Source: Euryarchaeota archaeon UBA103 (GTDB lineage Archaea; Thermoplasmatota; Poseidoniia; Poseidoniales; Thalassarchaeaceae). Taken from it: DNA of 42,506 bases. Of this stretch, positions 32,303 to 40,854 are shown in pieces. Within the stretch, counting starts at the first letter, position 1, and each line of letters opens with the position of its first letter. The notes beneath the pieces were generated by a model that saw only the letters and a program-made list of their open reading frames with translations, searched no databases and was not told where the DNA came from. Position numbers and translations under genes: made by a program. The DNA is taken from positions 601 to 43,106 of the forward strand of contig DAYH01000015.1 of assembly GCA_002506825.1 (NCBI GenBank). Direction: 5' to 3'.

Positions 32303-34593
32303 TAGTTAAGCCCCCATAATAGTGCTATAATACTGAGCATGCCAATAGTGGCCATGAGAATGTAGTCTCGTGCACTTCCTGTAGTCAGGTTCCTTACTTG
32401 GAGGGACCCAATTACAGATTTTGACTCTACTTGCTTGATCATTCCGTCTATGACTTTCCTATCGAACCAAGCTGCAAACTCTGAGAATGGTATGACGGTT
32501 TTAGCCAATATTCCTTCATATAAATCGTCGAAATAAAGTCTATTTTGCAATGCTACTGATAACTCTGATTCTGCCAGAGAGGTGACATCTTGGCTTCCGA
32601 ACTTGGAAGAGAGTGAAACTAACCAGGACACTAGGGGTGTCGCGGACTCGCCCTTTGCGAGATTTCCTCCGTGAATCCTAGCCGCGAATACTGGTCCAAC
32701 TATGAACGATAGGAAGATTGTGATCCAACCAATTATCCTAAGATTCATCTTCTCAGGCAGGAAAGCATGCTCTAGCTCTCCGATGATGGATGAAATAAGG
32801 GTGCTCTCGTGGAGTTTTAGGTGACCAGAGTAGTCATATGCCGAAGAAAGATAATCAGTGGCCCCAAGCAATGCGAAGGCGAAACCCCCGAAAGCAGTAA
32901 CTATAGTCAGCGTGACAAGTGGCATCTTTATCCAAGGGGTTTCTTCGTGAACATGATTTACTACTTCCGACTTTGGCTCCCCTGCGAATGTCATGAACCA
33001 CATTCTTGACATGTAGAAACCTGTCATTCCCGCTGTGAGGAGAACAAGTATTGCAGGGCCGAACATAAGTGGCTCATGCTCTAAGGCTGCAAGCCATGTC
33101 TCGGCGATTATTCCTTCTTTAGACCAGAATCCACCTATCAGAGGAATTCCAATTATTGACATCGATCCGAACATCATTGCAGTAGCAGTGACAGGCATCT
33201 TGGACGCCAGTCCTCCCATGTTCCTCATATCTTGAGGGTCAAAGTGATGGTCATGATCCCCATGATGAAGGTGATCGTGTGCGTGGTGTACCTCATGTAT
33301 GACGGAGCCGCTGGCCATGAAAAGCATCCCCTTGGCCATAGCGTGATTGAAGAGATGGAACATGGATGCCCCGAACACGACCACTGCAGCATGGTGTTCA
33401 TCATTGTTGTAGAACCAAAGAGCCGAGCCAAGTCCAGTGAAGATGTAGGCCAGCTGGCTCATTGTTGAGTATGCCAGTACCTTCTTGATATCATTCTGAA
33501 CGAAAGCGATAGCAGCGGCCATGAATGCTGTAATTCCACCGACATACGCTATAATCAGACCGAGTTCTTCCAGGCCCGCCACTCCGTGGTGGCCGACATC
33601 GACGAATGGTACCATCCTAGCGACTAAGTAGAGTCCTGCATTCACCATTGTAGCCGCGTGAATAAGAGCTGAAACTGGTGTTGGCCCTTCCATGGCATCT
33701 GGGAGCCATACATGGAGGGGGAACTGGGCCGATTTACCAACCGCTCCAATAAACATCATCAATAGAGCCCAGAAGAGCTTGTTCGAATCGACCATTCCAT
33801 CTAAGGAGGGATCATGGAATATTACTGAGAATTCCAGTGAACCGTATATGTCGTACAGGATGAAGAGTCCTATCATAAGAAAAACATCGCCGACTCTTGT
33901 TGTCAGGAACGCTTTCTTGGAAGCATACGCGGCACTATCCTTCCAATAGTAAAAACCGATTAGGAGATACGAGCAAAGTCCCATAACTTCCCAGAAGATG
34001 AATAGCCAAAGGAAGTTGTCAGCTAGAACCATTCCAAACATGCCCAGGGCAAACAGAACGAATTCCCCATAGAACCTGTGATTCCTATCTTCATTAATTG
34101 GATCAGTGTTCATGTAGCCGAGGCTGAACCAGCAGATCAGGAAGCATAGGAAGGTAGCCACGAGGAGTATCATCAGAGTTATGGAATCTATCCAGACCCC
34201 CATTCCAAGTATCTTGGTTCCAGAAGTTAGTGTGTAGTCTGACTGCAAGAGGTCGAAAGATACCCACTCTAGCCATTGTATTATGCTCTGCTGATCGTAG
34301 AAGTTAGGCAGAGAGTCCACATAATCGTAGACTAGCCATAGAGAAGCGGAAAGTGATACTCCGAGTGCGCCCAAGGCTAGTATCCCCCCCTCCTTCAACT
34401 TAATTTTCCAATACTCTGTACCATTGTATATCTGACCTGCTATCAGTATTACAGGGAAGGTCATGAAAGGAACGGCGACTATCAGGATTGAAGCCTCATG
34501 GGATTCCCAATCTAACAAATACAGTACCGGAACCACTGCCAAGAATGGTATGATATAGGCCAGTAGGCCAGTTTCACTCTTGCTCTCTCCCAT
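32302..34593 (-). CDS. nuoL: Complex I subunit L with His-rich loop
   Basis: A 763-residue antiporter-like subunit. The N-terminal and core helices contain FLWLFIFWEVMGLCSYLLIGFYYWKDSA-type sequence with the helix-5 Glu. SAQFPLHVWLPDAMEGPTPVSALIHAATMV is the most conserved block, and VLAYSTMSQLAYIFTGLG follows. The long C-terminal amphipathic lateral helix region lies at about residues 640-740, and the last helix closes the chain. Just before the conserved DPQDMRNMGGL loop an insertion at residues 433-450 contains ten His among eighteen residues. The start has GAGGGA before it, overlapping the nuoK stop (TGAGGGATAAAA-ATG). Confidence 0.96.
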   Translation of the reverse strand: MGESKSETGLLAYIIPFLAVVPVLYLLDWESHEASILIVAVPFMTFPVILIAGQIYNGTEYWKIKLKEGGILALGALGVSLSASLWLVYDYVDSLPNFYDQQSIIQWLEWVSFDLLQSDYTLTSGTKILGMGVWIDSITLMILLVATFLCFLICWFSLGYMNTDPINEDRNHRFYGEFVLFALGMFGMVLADNFLWLFIFWEVMGLCSYLLIGFYYWKDSAAYASKKAFLTTRVGDVFLMIGLFILYDIYGSLEFSVIFHDPSLDGMVDSNKLFWALLMMFIGAVGKSAQFPLHVWLPDAMEGPTPVSALIHAATMVNAGLYLVARMVPFVDVGHHGVAGLEELGLIIAYVGGITAFMAAAIAFVQNDIKKVLAYSTMSQLAYIFTGLGSALWFYNNDEHHAAVVVFGASMFHLFNHAMAKGMLFMASGSVIHEVHHAHDHLHHGDHDHHFDPQDMRNMGGLASKMPVTATAMMFGSMSIIGIPLIGGFWSKEGIIAETWLAALEHEPLMFGPAILVLLTAGMTGFYMSRMWFMTFAGEPKSEVVNHVHEETPWIKMPLVTLTIVTAFGGFAFALLGATDYLSSAYDYSGHLKLHESTLISSIIGELEHAFLPEKMNLRIIGWITIFLSFIVGPVFAARIHGGNLAKGESATPLVSWLVSLSSKFGSQDVTSLAESELSVALQNRLYFDDLYEGILAKTVIPFSEFAAWFDRKVIDGMIKQVESKSVIGSLQVRNLTTGSARDYILMATIGMLSIIALLWGLN

Positions 34594-34602
34594 TTTTATC
34601 CC

Positions 34603-34905
34603 TCAGTTCCTCAATGTGGTTGCATCATCCAGAGAAATTGTCTGCTGTGTGCTGTAAAGTGATAGGAAAATTGCGAGGCCTATTGCTACCTCTGCGGCCG
34701 CGATTGCGATTGCGATTGCTGTGAAGACCCAACCGTCGACATCACCATAGTGCATAGTACCAGCCACAAAATTTAGGTTGGCAGCATTCAACATCACCTC
34801 TATACACATGAGGACCACTATTGCATTATTTCTAGTGAAGACGCCAATCAGACCGACACCAAATAGGATTACGCCTAATCCCGCTATCCAACTAGGGTCA
34901 ATCAT
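34603..34905 (-). CDS. nuoK: Complex I subunit K
   Basis: A 100-residue protein with three helices. The conserved glutamates are visible in VVLMCIEVMLNAANLNFVA and AAAEVAIGLAIFLSLY. It is part of the proton path between the antiporter-like subunits and the quinone module. ATG 34905 overlaps the nuoJ2 stop as ATGA; a longer in-frame extension upstream lies wholly within nuoJ2 and is not used. Confidence 0.95.
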   Translation of the reverse strand: MIDPSWIAGLGVILFGVGLIGVFTRNNAIVVLMCIEVMLNAANLNFVAGTMHYGDVDGWVFTAIAIAIAAAEVAIGLAIFLSLYSTQQTISLDDATTLRN

Positions 34906-35183
34906 TGATCGTCCCCTCCCATATCCCATACTAGATTGACTAATCTCTCGTCTCTTACCAAATATGAGGATCCGATCATAGCCATAGAGAGAAGTGCTCC
35001 AAGAACCAAAGTGGCCACAGCCCACTCATTGAATAACGCGTCAGCTAAATCGAAGGTGGATGGTGGATTCTCATTTCCCCCCCATAGCGGTCCGTCCCAC
35101 ATAGGGTGAATCATGGTCTCCTTCAGTAGGACTAGAATGAATCCAACAGTCCCAACCCTAGCCAGAATAGAGAGGAATCTCAT
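34902..35183 (-). CDS. Complex I subunit J, C-terminal half
   Basis: A 93-residue protein with two hydrophobic segments (VGTVGFILVLLKE and EWAVATLVLGALLSMAMIGSSYLV). LVLGALLSMAMIGS corresponds to the last helix of NuoJ. Together with the preceding 89-residue gene it equals one full NuoJ (about 180 residues). Start and stop overlap its neighbours as ATGA on both sides, so the split is a real two-gene arrangement. Split J subunits are known in some archaeal complexes. Confidence 0.85.
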   Translation of the reverse strand: MRFLSILARVGTVGFILVLLKETMIHPMWDGPLWGGNENPPSTFDLADALFNEWAVATLVLGALLSMAMIGSSYLVRDERLVNLVWDMGGDDQ

Positions 35184-35449
35184 TCTATGTCACCTTCTTG
35201 GATCTGCCTTCTGGTCAGCATAACTCCGAATTGTACAACTAACATTACGGAGCCGAGGTAGACTAGAATCTGTACAGCGGCTAGCATCTCAGCGCTGGCC
35301 AATACGAATATTCCTGCTACGCCAAAGAAAGTGAGCATCAAGAAGAGTAGGGAGTGCGCGACTCTCTTGCCATATACGCATCCTATCGCGCCTCCGACCG
35401 TAGCTACAGCCAGAATGAGGAAGACTATTGCTTCGAAATCCACACTCAT
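35180..35449 (-). CDS. Complex I subunit J, N-terminal half
   Basis: An 89-residue protein with three hydrophobic segments: AIVFLILAVATVGGAIGCVY, then HSLLFLMLTFFGVAGIFVLASAEMLAAVQILVYLGSVMLVVQFGVML, which is the signature of NuoJ helices 2-3 including the conserved LVY-GA-like stretch (here LVYLGSVMVL-type). The downstream gene provides the remaining helices. The stop overlaps nuoJ2 by ATGA. Confidence 0.88.
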   Translation of the reverse strand: MSVDFEAIVFLILAVATVGGAIGCVYGKRVAHSLLFLMLTFFGVAGIFVLASAEMLAAVQILVYLGSVMLVVQFGVMLTRRQIQEGDIE

Positions 35450-35451
35450 AG

Positions 35452-36432
35452 CTATCCCTCTGCAGCCGCCTTGGCGGCTTTACGTGCCAGCTTCGCCTTT
35501 TCCTTCTCGGCCCTCTTTGCTAGTTCCATATCCACTCTTTCTTTGTGTGTGGAAGGGAGTACCCTGGTTCGATCTGCGTCCATCCACAGGTCTTGCCTTG
35601 AGAAGCCTGACATTCCATCATACTCGTTTGTCATAAAGAAAGACTCGAAGGGACAAGATTCCATACAAAGTCCGCAGAACATGCATCTCCCAAGATCTAT
35701 TCTTCCGGAGACAATATCCTTCTCGGCTGGCTTCAAATCTGAAGAGTCCAATGTTTCGATTCCAGAGCCGTCCATCCACCTTACTGTTGCTTTGTCCCCG
35801 GTGAGATCAATAATCTCAGCAAAATCATACTCATCGGGAGCGGCTTCGTGGGCTGTCATGAGATCGAAGTTCTCAGAACCTGAGTCATCCTTCGGCCTAG
35901 CTGCAAAGCCACCGGCTTCTAATTCACTGCCAAATCCGTGATACTCATCACCCTCTTCGGTCATATCGAGTACGTTTACCCTGATTTCTGAGGTCATGTG
36001 AAGACAGTCATTGGGGCAAGCTCTGACACAAGCCTTGCATGCTGTGCAGGTCTCCCAGATTACTCCAATCCTTCCATTGTAGTTTCCTGGAACGAATAGC
36101 CATGGCTCGAGATCTTCTAATCTCTCATATGGATACATCACAGTGACTGGTCTTTCCAAAAAAGGCATAATCTGACTTGTTTCCCTATCTGCGGCGAACT
36201 TCTGTCCAGAGCTTGGATGTTCTTCGCCCAATCTATTCTTAGTATTATTATCTATCATTATCGCTGATCTACCATGGTAGTCATTTCTTAGGAACCACAG
36301 GCGACCGACGAAAGGAAAGGTACGGAGTGCGGTTTTGAGGGTCATCCACATAGGCCTCATAACAAGATTCCTGAAATTCGGAGTGGCTCTTGGATGGCCA
36401 GTATTGTACTCATCAGGATATGCTGCTTTCAT
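35452..36432 (-). CDS. nuoI: Complex I subunit I with extra domain between its Fe-S motifs
   Basis: A 326-residue ferredoxin-like subunit. The first [4Fe-4S] motif is C129-x2-C132-x2-C135-x3-C139 (CTACKACVRACPNDC) and the second is C250-x2-C253-x2-C256-x3-C260 (CMFCGLCMESCPFE). About 110 residues separate the two, against about 36 in common NuoI. The insertion is acidic and contains a small strand-rich segment (DFAEIIDLTGDKATVRWMDG) that looks like an SH3/KOW-type barrel. An N-terminal extension (residues 1-90) and a Lys/Ala-rich C-terminal tail (EKAKLARKAAKAAAEG) are also longer than usual. The subunit carries electrons toward NuoB. The ATG is preceded by GGTGAT. Confidence 0.94.
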   Translation of the reverse strand: MKAAYPDEYNTGHPRATPNFRNLVMRPMWMTLKTALRTFPFVGRLWFLRNDYHGRSAIMIDNNTKNRLGEEHPSSGQKFAADRETSQIMPFLERPVTVMYPYERLEDLEPWLFVPGNYNGRIGVIWETCTACKACVRACPNDCLHMTSEIRVNVLDMTEEGDEYHGFGSELEAGGFAARPKDDSGSENFDLMTAHEAAPDEYDFAEIIDLTGDKATVRWMDGSGIETLDSSDLKPAEKDIVSGRIDLGRCMFCGLCMESCPFESFFMTNEYDGMSGFSRQDLWMDADRTRVLPSTHKERVDMELAKRAEKEKAKLARKAAKAAAEG

Positions 36433-36435
36433 GTT

Positions 36436-36441
36436 ATCACC
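36436..36441 (-). promoter_or_regulatory. Shine-Dalgarno site of nuoI, fused to nuoH stop
   Basis: Minus strand GGTGAT is three bases before ATG 36432, and its first G ends the nuoH TAG stop. This TAGGTGAT arrangement recurs before the biotin carrier gene. Confidence 0.6.
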
Positions 36442-37976
36442 TAATCCCTATGGCTCCCAGGATACGCCTTGACCACAGCTTGAGTGCTATATGGCCTACT
36501 CTTCAGTCTAGCCGCCTCTTCGTCTTCATCGAAGATGTATATCAGGAAAACGAGCAAGGAAACAGCTGTTACTACTGCAGGGATCCATAGATTCCAGTTA
36601 CCACCCTCGTATAATTCGAGTCTCAGATAAGTGGCTATGACCAAGTTGACTAATGATAGCGGTAGAAGATATCTCCAGCCGAATTCGAGGATTTGATCAG
36701 TTCTGACTCTGTGAAGTGATGCCCTAATCCAGACGAATACCCCAAACAAGACCCATGCCTTGACAAGTACCCAAACTAGCCCTGGAATGACAGCGAAAAT
36801 TGTTGTAAACAGCCCTCCCAATACAGGGAGGTCGGATAGGGTGTGCTGGAATGGAGCTTCCCATCCTCCCAAGAAGAAAAGAGCGAATAGGATACATGCC
36901 GCATATGACCTCATATATTCAGCTGAAAACATTAGACCCCAGCGAATTCCCCCATATTCAGTCCACCACCCCTCTACGAGTTCTGCCTCTGCCTCAGGCA
37001 TGTCGAATGGGATTCTCTCAACTTCGGCAATCATAGTGATTAGAAAAAGAGCGGCGCCAAGGGGCATTAGGAAGAAGTTCCAAACATTTCCTTCGTCTTC
37101 CCCCATCTGGAAGTCTACAATCTCTATGATGTTCAGAGAGCCACTCAATACGGCTACCCCGAGGACCGTGATGAGAAGGGGGATCTCGTAGGCAGTGAGT
37201 TGGGCTGCAGACCTCATTCCCCCGATTAACGTGTACTTGTTGTTAGAAGCCCAGCCTGCGAAGAAGACCCCTAGTGGGGCTACTCCGAAGATTGCCATCA
37301 TGAATAGTAGAGAGAGGTCGGGGTTAGCTGCGTAGATATGTGGCCCGAAGGGAACGAAGGCGAATACCATTACAGTAGTTGATACTATGATGACCGGGGC
37401 CACCTCAAAAACAACCTTATCAGCGTCTTTGGGTACCATGTGTTCCTTCGTTGCGAATTTGAAGAAGTCAGCGAAAGCTTGGAAGAATCCGGGGAGCAGA
37501 AACCAATACCCGTGGTAGCTTCTGTTATTCACTCTGGAAACTGTCTCTAACTCGTGGTCGTTGCCCCAAATTGAGTTTAGGGTGTTTACGACCCAGCCAA
37601 TGGGAGTACCAATGCCGAATGGAAGTTGGTCCCACCACTCGCCAGCCGTAACTCCACTCTCCCCCACCCATAGGCTTCTTAGAGTCGTAGTAGCCCCTAG
37701 TCTATCCATTAGTCTACCAATGAATTTCCTCTCGATATATGGAATTGCAAGCATGGTCAGCATCAATGTGGTGAAGACCACAGTACACATTATTGATGCA
37801 TGGAAGAATGCTTCGAGTGCGGGTTGAATCGAAGAAAAGCCTGCTTGAGGATTGACTGAACCTATTGGCCCTAGTCCGTATTCCTCATTCGGAAGTAGGT
37901 CATGGGTTTGATCCATTGACCATCCAACCATTGATTGGAGCCAACCAGTCAAGTCCAGCCAGTCACTACTTGCCAT
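36441..37976 (-). CDS. nuoH: Complex I subunit H
   Basis: A 511-residue membrane subunit forming the quinone channel with NuoB and NuoD. The hallmarks are MPEAEAELVEGWWTEYGG, RFAAQLTAYEIPLL-like (here MRSAAQLTAYEIPLLITVLGV) and RKFIGRLMDRLGAT for the first cytosolic loop. It is larger than the usual 320-430 residues because of an extended loop (about residues 85-165) with the sequence TTLRSLWVGESGVTAGEWWD after helix 1, and an N-terminal extension of about 40 residues. ATG 37976 follows GGTGAT; the upstream in-frame extension to 38012 lies inside nuoD. Confidence 0.94.
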   Translation of the reverse strand: MASSDWLDLTGWLQSMVGWSMDQTHDLLPNEEYGLGPIGSVNPQAGFSSIQPALEAFFHASIMCTVVFTTLMLTMLAIPYIERKFIGRLMDRLGATTTLRSLWVGESGVTAGEWWDQLPFGIGTPIGWVVNTLNSIWGNDHELETVSRVNNRSYHGYWFLLPGFFQAFADFFKFATKEHMVPKDADKVVFEVAPVIIVSTTVMVFAFVPFGPHIYAANPDLSLLFMMAIFGVAPLGVFFAGWASNNKYTLIGGMRSAAQLTAYEIPLLITVLGVAVLSGSLNIIEIVDFQMGEDEGNVWNFFLMPLGAALFLITMIAEVERIPFDMPEAEAELVEGWWTEYGGIRWGLMFSAEYMRSYAACILFALFFLGGWEAPFQHTLSDLPVLGGLFTTIFAVIPGLVWVLVKAWVLFGVFVWIRASLHRVRTDQILEFGWRYLLPLSLVNLVIATYLRLELYEGGNWNLWIPAVVTAVSLLVFLIYIFDEDEEAARLKSRPYSTQAVVKAYPGSHRD

Positions 37977-37979
37977 TGT

Positions 37980-37985
37980 ATCACC
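37980..37985 (-). promoter_or_regulatory. Shine-Dalgarno site of nuoH containing the nuoD stop
   Basis: Minus strand GGTGAT contains the TGA stop of nuoD and lies three bases (ACA) before ATG 37976, so the nuoH start and coupling to nuoD are both supported. Confidence 0.6.
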
Positions 37986-39117
37986 TGTCTGTCTCCCCAA
38001 TACATGGGTCAAAGGAACCCATTATTGCCGGAATATCTGCAACCTTGTATCCGATCATACACTTCGAAGCATATGGAATTGTGATAAACATTGGAGACCT
38101 TATCGACACCCTGTAGGGATTCTTACCTCGAGCTTCTCCACCGCCTGCGATGTAGAACATGGACTCTCCTCGACTATCCTCAAAGTGGTGGTAACCGCTT
38201 GTACCTTCGGGAGCTCTGCTGGGTGCCTTGGCGAGTAGCTTTGGATCTCCTGGCTCGTGATATGTATCTGACCCACCCGGCATCTTGTCCAGAGCCTGGA
38301 GAGTTAGAAGGGCGCTTATTCTCATCTCTTCGACTCTGACTCTGTATCTATCATAGCAGTCAGCCCCTTTTATCGAAGACCTTTCAACTGGAGGTTCCCA
38401 ATCTAGTTCACTGTAGACAGAATATGGATGCGCCCATCTGACATCGTAATTCACTCCTGCGGCTCTCAGATTGGGTCCCGATACCCCGTGATTGACCATT
38501 TCTTCAGCCTTAGCATATCCAACTCCCTGAGTCCTAACTAGGAAAACCGTACTCTCGTCGTACAACGCCTCATACTCTTGTATTCTCTGTAGGAATAGCT
38601 CAAGCTTGGAACGTGCCCTCTGAGCGAATCCATGAGGTAGGTCTCTCTTTACTCCACCAATCCGAGGGAAATTGTAATGCATTCTTGATCCTCCCATTTC
38701 TTGTAGAAGATCCATCATCATCTCCCTCTCTCGGAGACACCAAACCAAGACAGATAGGTTTCCAGTATCAGGGCCATAGGCACCGAGCCACATCAGGTGA
38801 GAAGCTATTCTCTGGAGCTCTATTGCTATCAATCTGATGTATTCAGCCCTCTCCGGAACCTCGACACCTAGGAGATCTTCGGCGGCATAGATGTAGGAAT
38901 GAGACCATGTGTTGGCACTAGCATAGCAGAGCCTGTCACAGTAAGTAGTGATCTGAGTGAAATCGCGAGACTCACAAATTTTTTCCACTCCTCTGTGTAT
39001 GTACCCGAGATCGGGGACCGTGTCTACAACAGTTTCTCCGTCGACCTTTATCTTCAAGGTCCAGAGTCCATGTGTCATTGGGTGCTGAGGCCCCATAGAA
39101 ATCCACATTTCTGCCAT
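37981..39117 (-). CDS. nuoD: Complex I 49-kDa subunit D
   Basis: A 378-residue quinone-site subunit. GPQHPMTHGLWTLKI near the N terminus is the conserved GPxHP-x-THG loop. Then come PDLGYIHRGVEKICE, YCDRLCYAS, ERAEYIRLIAIELQRIASHLMWLGAYGPD and a C-terminal MPGG, ARGKNPYRVSIRSPMFITI and GSFDPCIGETDR, the usual NuoD end. NuoC and NuoD are separate genes here. Confidence 0.96.
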   Translation of the reverse strand: MAEMWISMGPQHPMTHGLWTLKIKVDGETVVDTVPDLGYIHRGVEKICESRDFTQITTYCDRLCYASANTWSHSYIYAAEDLLGVEVPERAEYIRLIAIELQRIASHLMWLGAYGPDTGNLSVLVWCLREREMMMDLLQEMGGSRMHYNFPRIGGVKRDLPHGFAQRARSKLELFLQRIQEYEALYDESTVFLVRTQGVGYAKAEEMVNHGVSGPNLRAAGVNYDVRWAHPYSVYSELDWEPPVERSSIKGADCYDRYRVRVEEMRISALLTLQALDKMPGGSDTYHEPGDPKLLAKAPSRAPEGTSGYHHFEDSRGESMFYIAGGGEARGKNPYRVSIRSPMFITIPYASKCMIGYKVADIPAIMGSFDPCIGETDR

Positions 39118-39125
39118 TTTTACAC

Positions 39126-39785
39126 CTACTTTACCTTGCCAACATCATCAGGCTTTCGAGAGAAGCCCTGTGCGTCATCATACATCTCTTCGAATCCGTG
39201 ATAACGGAGATTATGGTGCTTCTGAAGAGGATGGTATCCGGTTGGAGTCTCATGTGGCTGGAGTACTCTCCTCATCCCTTTATGTCCATCAAAGTCAATA
39301 CCAACCAAATCCCATGTTTCTTTCTCATTCCAATCAGCGCCTACCCACAAATCTTGGATACTGGGAACTGCAGGAGTTCTAGTATCTGGAATTGCAATAC
39401 TAACCTCTATCTCCAAGGGAATTAGTTTTCCTTTTACCGTTGTTGGATCTGTGATTATTGGCTGTTGAATTCCATCTATTTCAGGAGGGTTCTTGACTCC
39501 TGTTCTGAGGAAATGATATATCACCTCCCACTTCTTTTCCTCTGGCCCCTCTGGCCAGTGGATTCCGGTTATCATCGAGCAGTAGTCTACTTCGTGGGTA
39601 TTGAGGAGCTTCTCGGCGAGACCTCTCCAGTTTTCCGGATCGCACTTAATAGAGACAGTCCAACGAGATTTTGTTCCACTTGATCTCTCGACTAGCTCTG
39701 CCTCAGAACCCTTGATTCTGCCAACAGCAGATATCATTTTCTCCGCTGCTGTCTTCTGGGTTGAAGATGGGACTACTCTGGACAT
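39126..39785 (-). CDS. nuoC: Complex I 30-kDa subunit C
   Basis: A 219-residue soluble subunit of the peripheral arm. The signature DWNEKETWDLVGIDFDGHKGMRRVLQP, with the conserved E-E-DL-GI-F-GH-RR pattern, appears near residues 150-180, followed by HPLQKHHNLRY. Residues 60-140 contain the WPEGPEEKKWEVIYHF region and a proline-rich segment. The stop TAG starts the nuoD ribosome site (TAGGTGTAAAA-ATG). Confidence 0.94.
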   Translation of the reverse strand: MSRVVPSSTQKTAAEKMISAVGRIKGSEAELVERSSGTKSRWTVSIKCDPENWRGLAEKLLNTHEVDYCSMITGIHWPEGPEEKKWEVIYHFLRTGVKNPPEIDGIQQPIITDPTTVKGKLIPLEIEVSIAIPDTRTPAVPSIQDLWVGADWNEKETWDLVGIDFDGHKGMRRVLQPHETPTGYHPLQKHHNLRYHGFEEMYDDAQGFSRKPDDVGKVK

Positions 39786-39794
39786 AGTAATACC

Positions 39795-40391
39795 TCACAA
39801 ATCTCCGGCTATCAGTGGCCTCTGCGTTGCTGGGCGATCACTACTTGGTTTCGCCCCAATACGGATAATTTTCTGCCTTAGCTTATCAAAACCGTCTATC
39901 AGTGCCTCTGGTCTTGGGGGACATCCTGGGATGTATACATCGACGGGTATTACGGTGTCGACGCCTTCCAGTATGTTGTACGATTGAAAGTAGGGGCCAC
40001 CAGAGATTGCGCATTCACCCATTGCGATGCACCATTTGGGCTCTGGCATCTGTTCCCAAAGTCTGACTATTGGATCTGCAAACTTCTTACTAATTGGACC
40101 GTTAACTAGGAGGACGTCACACTGTCTAGGACTAGAACGGAAGAATACGCCGAATCTCTCAGCATCGAAACGACTTGCTCCTGCGGCGGCCATCTCTAAT
40201 GCGCAACACTTGATTCCTAAGTGGAGTGGGAAGAGGGATTTTCTCTGTCCCCAATTGAATATTCTCCCAGCTAGTACTCCGATAATATCTTTGATTCTAC
40301 TAGCCTTCAGGGCCTCATCCGTTATGTCGCCAACCGTATCTACAAGCATCCTACTATTGAAAACTGCATAATTCTGATCGTCATCCGCCAT
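39795..40391 (-). CDS. nuoB: Complex I subunit B (cluster N2)
   Basis: A 198-residue subunit that binds the terminal [4Fe-4S] cluster N2. All four ligands are visible: adjacent Cys62-Cys63 in IKCCALEMAAAGASRFDAERFG, Cys127 in MGECAISGGPYF, and Cys157 in YIPGCPPRPEALIDG. The ribosome site TGAGGT overlaps the nuoA stop. Confidence 0.97.
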   Translation of the reverse strand: MADDDQNYAVFNSRMLVDTVGDITDEALKASRIKDIIGVLAGRIFNWGQRKSLFPLHLGIKCCALEMAAAGASRFDAERFGVFFRSSPRQCDVLLVNGPISKKFADPIVRLWEQMPEPKWCIAMGECAISGGPYFQSYNILEGVDTVIPVDVYIPGCPPRPEALIDGFDKLRQKIIRIGAKPSSDRPATQRPLIAGDL

Positions 40392-40400
40392 AGTCTAACC

Positions 40401-40841
40401 TCAGATGTATATTCTTCCTCTCTTCCTGAAAACATGCCAAACGCCGGCACTCATTAGGAAGATAAACACTGTAAGAGTAGCGAGAGAGCTATAGATTGAT
40501 TCTGCTCCGTCTTGAATGACCAATATTCCGCCAAAAGCTAGGAACATGAAAGCGATATCGAAAACGAGGAAGATTATTGCATACCAATAGTACTGGAAAT
40601 GGAAGTTTATGTGCGCGTCGCCGACTGGGTCTGAACCGCACTCGTAAGTGGACTCCCTCCTAACATACAGAGACTGGTCCGACTCATATCCTGGAAGTAA
40701 CCATGAGCTCAGTTTGTTTGGATCATTACCGGTTTTTCTTGGCCTCAAGAAGCCTGAACCAATGAAGCTGATCACTGGAAATCCGATACCTACGAGGGCC
40801 ATTACAGCAACAGCGAGATAGGCCTCTGGAACAGTAGACAC
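40401..40841 (-). CDS. nuoA: Complex I subunit A
   Basis: About 146 residues with three hydrophobic segments (AYLAVAVMALVGIGFPVISFI; YAIIFLVFDIAFMFLAFGGIL; SLATLTVFIFLMSAGVWHVF). The conserved features are SFxxPK-like GSGFLRPRK, YECGSDPVGDAHINFHFQYYWYAIIFLVFDIAFMFL, the NuoA hallmark with Cys and acidic residues. GTG 40841 is preferred over GTG 40850 because GGTGGGTG at 40848-40855 stands six bases before it. It is the first gene of the nuo run. Confidence 0.93.
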   Translation of the reverse strand: MSTVPEAYLAVAVMALVGIGFPVISFIGSGFLRPRKTGNDPNKLSSWLLPGYESDQSLYVRRESTYECGSDPVGDAHINFHFQYYWYAIIFLVFDIAFMFLAFGGILVIQDGAESIYSSLATLTVFIFLMSAGVWHVFRKRGRIYI

Positions 40842-40854
40842 GACTAACACCCAC

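Noticed and set aside
33225..33468. Open frames antisense or shifted over the His-rich part of nuoL
   Set aside because: They arise from the repetitive CAC/CAT codons of the His-rich loop and fall entirely within a clear NuoL frame.
34902..35449. The two short nuoJ genes as a frameshifted single NuoJ
   Set aside because: Each half has its own start and stop and they overlap as ATGA, the same junction used at nuoJ2-nuoK; split J subunits are known in archaea, so an intact split is the simpler reading.
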